Assembly (NCBI GenBank): GCA_000995845.1
Contig: LCEZ01000045.1
Location: 1-6,047 of the forward strand
Origin: Parcubacteria group bacterium GW2011_GWD2_43_10
GTDB taxonomy: Bacteria; Patescibacteriota; Patescibacteriia; Veblenbacterales; UBA10138
Length of the DNA: 6,047 nt
Direction: 5' to 3'
Part shown: piece by piece, positions 4,648-6,047 of the stretch
How positions within the stretch are numbered: the first letter of the stretch is position 1
How the letters are laid out: each line of letters starts with the position of its first letter
Made by a program: the position numbers and the translations under genes
Notes under the pieces: model-generated
The model's input: only the letters and a program-made list of their open reading frames with translations
Database searches by the model: none
Told to the model about the DNA's origin: nothing

Positions 4648-5268
4648 TTACTTGCGAACACCACCGAACCACCAGCTATCATCCCAGCCGCGGCTGTTGC
4701 GGTACACGCCCACGACGCGCTTGCCGACGCGCCGGTGGAAGGCGACATAACACCAGTTACCGTCTTCGTCTTTCCAGTGGGTACCGTTCGGGTGCTCATC
4801 GGCGAATACTGGGTCAGCTTCGTTGACGGCCGCTTGGGCGTACGGATCGGGAGTGAGCCCGCGTTTCTCGTATTCACGCGCCAGGTCATCGTCGCTCACG
4901 TATTTGCCGAGTTTAAAGAACTCGACTGTTACCTCGTCGCCTTCTCCTCGCGGGATTGCCTTGACCACGGAGTTGTCCGTGTACTCGGTGCGGTTCGTGA
5001 CCGCGACCATCTCTTTGGGAGAACGACTGCGATTGACTTTCACCGTGCGTATGATGACGTTGGTAGTTGCTATGACCAGTTCTTCAACAAGGCTGAAAAA
5101 CCTGTCCTGCAAAACTGAACCACTACGCTCAAGCATGAGCTGAACATCAGAGGGGTGAAAATTTCCACCACGTTTTCTGAGAACTGCTCCGTTAAGCTCG
5201 TTGATCTTACCAATGTGACCTTCGGTAATGCCAAGGTCGGTTTGTGTTGATGGAGTCGACGTTGTCAT
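4648..5268 (-). CDS. DGR target protein with variable C-terminus
   Basis: About 206 residues whose C-terminus is diversified by the retroelement. There is no signal peptide or membrane helix, so the protein is probably cytoplasmic or exported by an unseen route. The N-terminal two thirds (GHIGKINELNGAVLRKRGGNF, then a helical stretch and an IIRTVKVNRS strand) are unfamiliar to me. The segment LGKYVSDDDLAREYEKRGL, then EADPVFADEHPNGTHWKDEDGNWCY, leads into the VR, which ends WWFGGVRK and the TAA at 4648-4650. The sequence resembles DGR target proteins of Patescibacteria; I cannot confirm the C-type lectin fold usual for DGR targets. An ATG at 5275-5277 directly abuts AAAGG, too close to use, while the ATG at 5266-5268 lies 9 bases after it, so I chose the latter. 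It is transcribed alone, divergently from tsaD, and ends at its own terminator. Confidence 0.9.
   Translation of the reverse strand: MTTSTPSTQTDLGITEGHIGKINELNGAVLRKRGGNFHPSDVQLMLERSGSVLQDRFFSLVEELVIATTNVIIRTVKVNRSRSPKEMVAVTNRTEYTDNSVVKAIPRGEGDEVTVEFFKLGKYVSDDDLAREYEKRGLTPDPYAQAAVNEADPVFADEHPNGTHWKDEDGNWCYVAFHRRVGKRVVGVYRNSRGWDDSWWFGGVRK
4650..4749 (-). repeat. DGR variable repeat (VR)
   Basis: The 3' end of the target gene, partner of TR. Relative to TR the 18 sense-strand changes are 11 A to G, 4 A to T and 3 A to C. They alter 14 residues and none is silent: N to Y, I to V, N to H, N to R, D to V, D to G, N to V, N to G, N to Y, N to S, N to R, D to G, N to D and N to S. The invariant framework (AFxR, KR, V, V, R, W, D, WWFGGVRK) carries few adenines or keeps them. 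The last 26 bases (4650-4675) are identical to TR and include the stop-proximal IMH block. The stop codon itself is VR-specific; TR reads TCT there. Confidence 0.95.
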
Positions 5269-5302
5269 CGGTGCCATCCTTTCTTTGATTTGTGTATGAT
5301 TT

Positions 5303-5318
5303 CCCCGTTATTTCGGGG
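5303..5318 (-). promoter_or_regulatory. Small hairpin in the target-gene leader
   Basis: CCCCG (5303-5307) pairs with CGGGG (5314-5318) around a 6-base loop. It lies in the predicted leader of about 75 bases of the target gene, some 35 bases before the start codon. It may stabilise the message; no riboswitch class is recognised. Confidence 0.35.
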
Positions 5319-5357
5319 TGTGAATTGTTAATATGCGTTCCAGTACAGTAACTGGCT

Positions 5358-5386
5358 AGTCTAGCGCATATTGGGCATTTTGTCAA
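5358..5386 (-). promoter_or_regulatory. Promoter of the DGR target gene
   Basis: On the minus strand a perfect TTGACA (5381-5386) is followed after 17 bases by TAGACT (5358-5363). The -10 context TATGCGCTAGACT resembles the TATGCTAGTCT of the promoter at 2792-2820. The -35 overlaps that of tsaD on the other strand. Confidence 0.7.
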
Positions 5387-5408
5387 TAGCATCAGGTAAG
5401 GCTATACT
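5380..5408 (+). promoter_or_regulatory. Promoter of tsaD
   Basis: TTGTCA (5380-5385) is followed after 17 bases by TATACT (5403-5408). The expected start is about 5415, only some 4 bases before the ATG at 5419, so tsaD is likely translated from a nearly leaderless message, consistent with the lack of a Shine-Dalgarno site. Confidence 0.7.
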
Positions 5409-5418
5409 TAGCCTCGTT

Positions 5419-6047
5419 ATGAACATCCTTGGCATTGAAACCTCCTGCGACGAAACATCTCTGGCCGTGCTTGAATTTTCTCCCAAGAAAATCAAACTCA
5501 AGTCTCATTTAATTTCCTCGCAAGTGAAACTGCACGCACCTTGGGGCGGGGTGGTGCCGGAACTCGCCGCCCGCCGGCATACGGAAGTTATTATTCCCTT
5601 ACTGCACCAGGCTTTAAAGCAAGCGAGAATTACTCCTAGTAAAATTGATTTAATAGCTGTAACTGGCGGACCAGGGCTTATTACTGCCTTGCAAGTCGGC
5701 GTGGAAACAGCTAAAACTTTAGCACTTATCTGGCATAAACCATTAATTCCTGTTAATCATATTGCCGGGCATTTGGTCAGCCCATTCCTAGCCACTAGTT
5801 CCTGGCCACTGGCTAATCACAAAACAACCTGGCCAGCGGTAGCGTTAGTGGTTTCGGGCGGGCATACGGAACTTTATCTTATGAAATCACTTGGTCAGCA
5901 AAAATTGCTTGGTCGCACCCTGGACGACGCGGCGGGTGAAGCGTTTGATAAAGTAGCCAAACTTTTAAAACTGCCCTACCCGGGCGGGCCGGAAGTGGCT
6001 AAATTGGCAAAAAATGGTAACCCGGCTGCTTTTGAATTCCCAAGACC
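5419..6047 (+). CDS. tsaD: tRNA N6-threonylcarbamoyladenosine transferase TsaD, 3' partial
   Basis: TsaD (Kae1/YgjD family) transfers the threonylcarbamoyl group from threonylcarbamoyl-AMP to A37 of ANN-decoding tRNAs, working with TsaB and TsaE in the cytoplasm. The first 209 residues are present and the gene runs off the right edge; full-length proteins have about 340 residues. Family signatures are in place: GIETSCDETS at residues 5-14, PELAARRHTE (47-56), VTGGPGL (81-87), the metal-binding pair H114 and H118 in NHIAGH, SGGHTEL (146-152), DDAAGEAFDKVAKLL (169-183) and PYPGGPEV (186-193). The ATG at 5419-5421 gives the standard N-terminus MNILGIETSCDE. It is a single-copy housekeeping gene, so it anchors the DGR in the chromosome rather than in a plasmid or phage. 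Confidence 0.97.
   Translation, partial: MNILGIETSCDETSLAVLEFSPKKIKLKSHLISSQVKLHAPWGGVVPELAARRHTEVIIPLLHQALKQARITPSKIDLIAVTGGPGLITALQVGVETAKTLALIWHKPLIPVNHIAGHLVSPFLATSSWPLANHKTTWPAVALVVSGGHTELYLMKSLGQQKLLGRTLDDAAGEAFDKVAKLLKLPYPGGPEVAKLAKNGNPAAFEFPR

Larger units (their letters stand above)
2817..5386 (-). mobile_element. Complete diversity-generating retroelement (DGR)
   Basis: RT, Avd, TR, VR and target gene lie together in about 2.6 kb. Gene order on the minus strand is target with VR, TR, then RT; avd lies between TR and RT on the plus strand. No integrase, transposase, phage structural gene or target-site duplication is seen, so the unit acts in place on its target rather than moving as an element. 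The intact YADD and adenine-only divergence suggest activity now or recently. Confidence 0.93.

Noticed and set aside
4452..4889. A 145-codon minus-strand open frame crossing the target gene and terminator
   Set aside because: It is an alternate frame of the target gene that reads through a strong intrinsic terminator and ends in the TR leader, with no family features.
4639..5118. A 159-codon plus-strand open frame
   Set aside because: It lies wholly antisense to the DGR target gene, whose frame carries the TR-linked C-terminus and family resemblance. It is a shadow of that G/C-rich gene.
2817..5386. Prophage or plasmid carrying the DGR
   Set aside because: No phage structural, integrase or replication gene is seen, and the cassette is wedged between ordinary chromosomal genes with a promoter shared with tsaD.

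Overview
The window looks like a chromosomal segment of a Candidate Phyla Radiation (Patescibacteria/Parcubacteria-type) bacterium. This is inferred from the short genes, weak or absent Shine-Dalgarno sites, near-leaderless starts behind TATACT/TAGNCT-type -10 elements, a small secreted Fn3-like protein, and a diversity-generating retroelement (DGR) whose reverse transcriptase, Avd and target protein resemble forms I know from that group. The lineage is not proved by the sequence alone.

Layout. 1-1089 (+): an HtrA-type S1C serine protease, cut by the left window edge and carrying an apparent one-base deletion in a G run at 232-236. 1108-1145: a 14-bp bidirectional terminator. 1154-1378 (-): a small two-helix membrane protein. 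1404-1453: a long nested hairpin. 1478-2770 (-): a secreted protein with three Fn3-like beta domains and a distinctive C-terminal domain. 2817-5386: a complete DGR. 5419-6047 (+): tsaD (t6A tRNA modification), cut by the right edge and transcribed divergently from the DGR target gene.

The DGR holds a reverse transcriptase (2817-3806, -), an Avd-type four-helix-bundle accessory gene on the opposite strand (3780-4210, +), a template repeat TR (4215-4314, -) and a target gene (4648-5268, -) whose last codons form the variable repeat VR (4650-4749). Aligning TR with VR without gaps over 100 bases gives 82 identities and 18 mismatches. All 18 fall on adenines of the TR sense strand, which is the signature of adenine-specific mutagenic retrohoming. 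The 18 changes alter 14 amino acids, 11 of which sit at AAC/AAT or GAC codons designed for variation.

How it should work: the TR RNA is copied by the RT with Avd, adenines are misread, and the mutated cDNA replaces VR, diversifying the C-terminal face of the target protein while leaving TR unchanged. The TR appears to have its own promoter (4534-4542), a hairpin-rich leader and its own terminator (4172-4205), so it is probably a free-standing RNA of about 350 nt.

Unusual points are the inverted avd, which lies antisense to the TR terminator and could be transcribed across the whole TR; the head-to-head overlapping starts of avd and RT around a C9/G9 tract that breaks the avd frame and lies in the RT promoter spacer; and the single shared -35 box from which the target gene and tsaD are transcribed in opposite directions.
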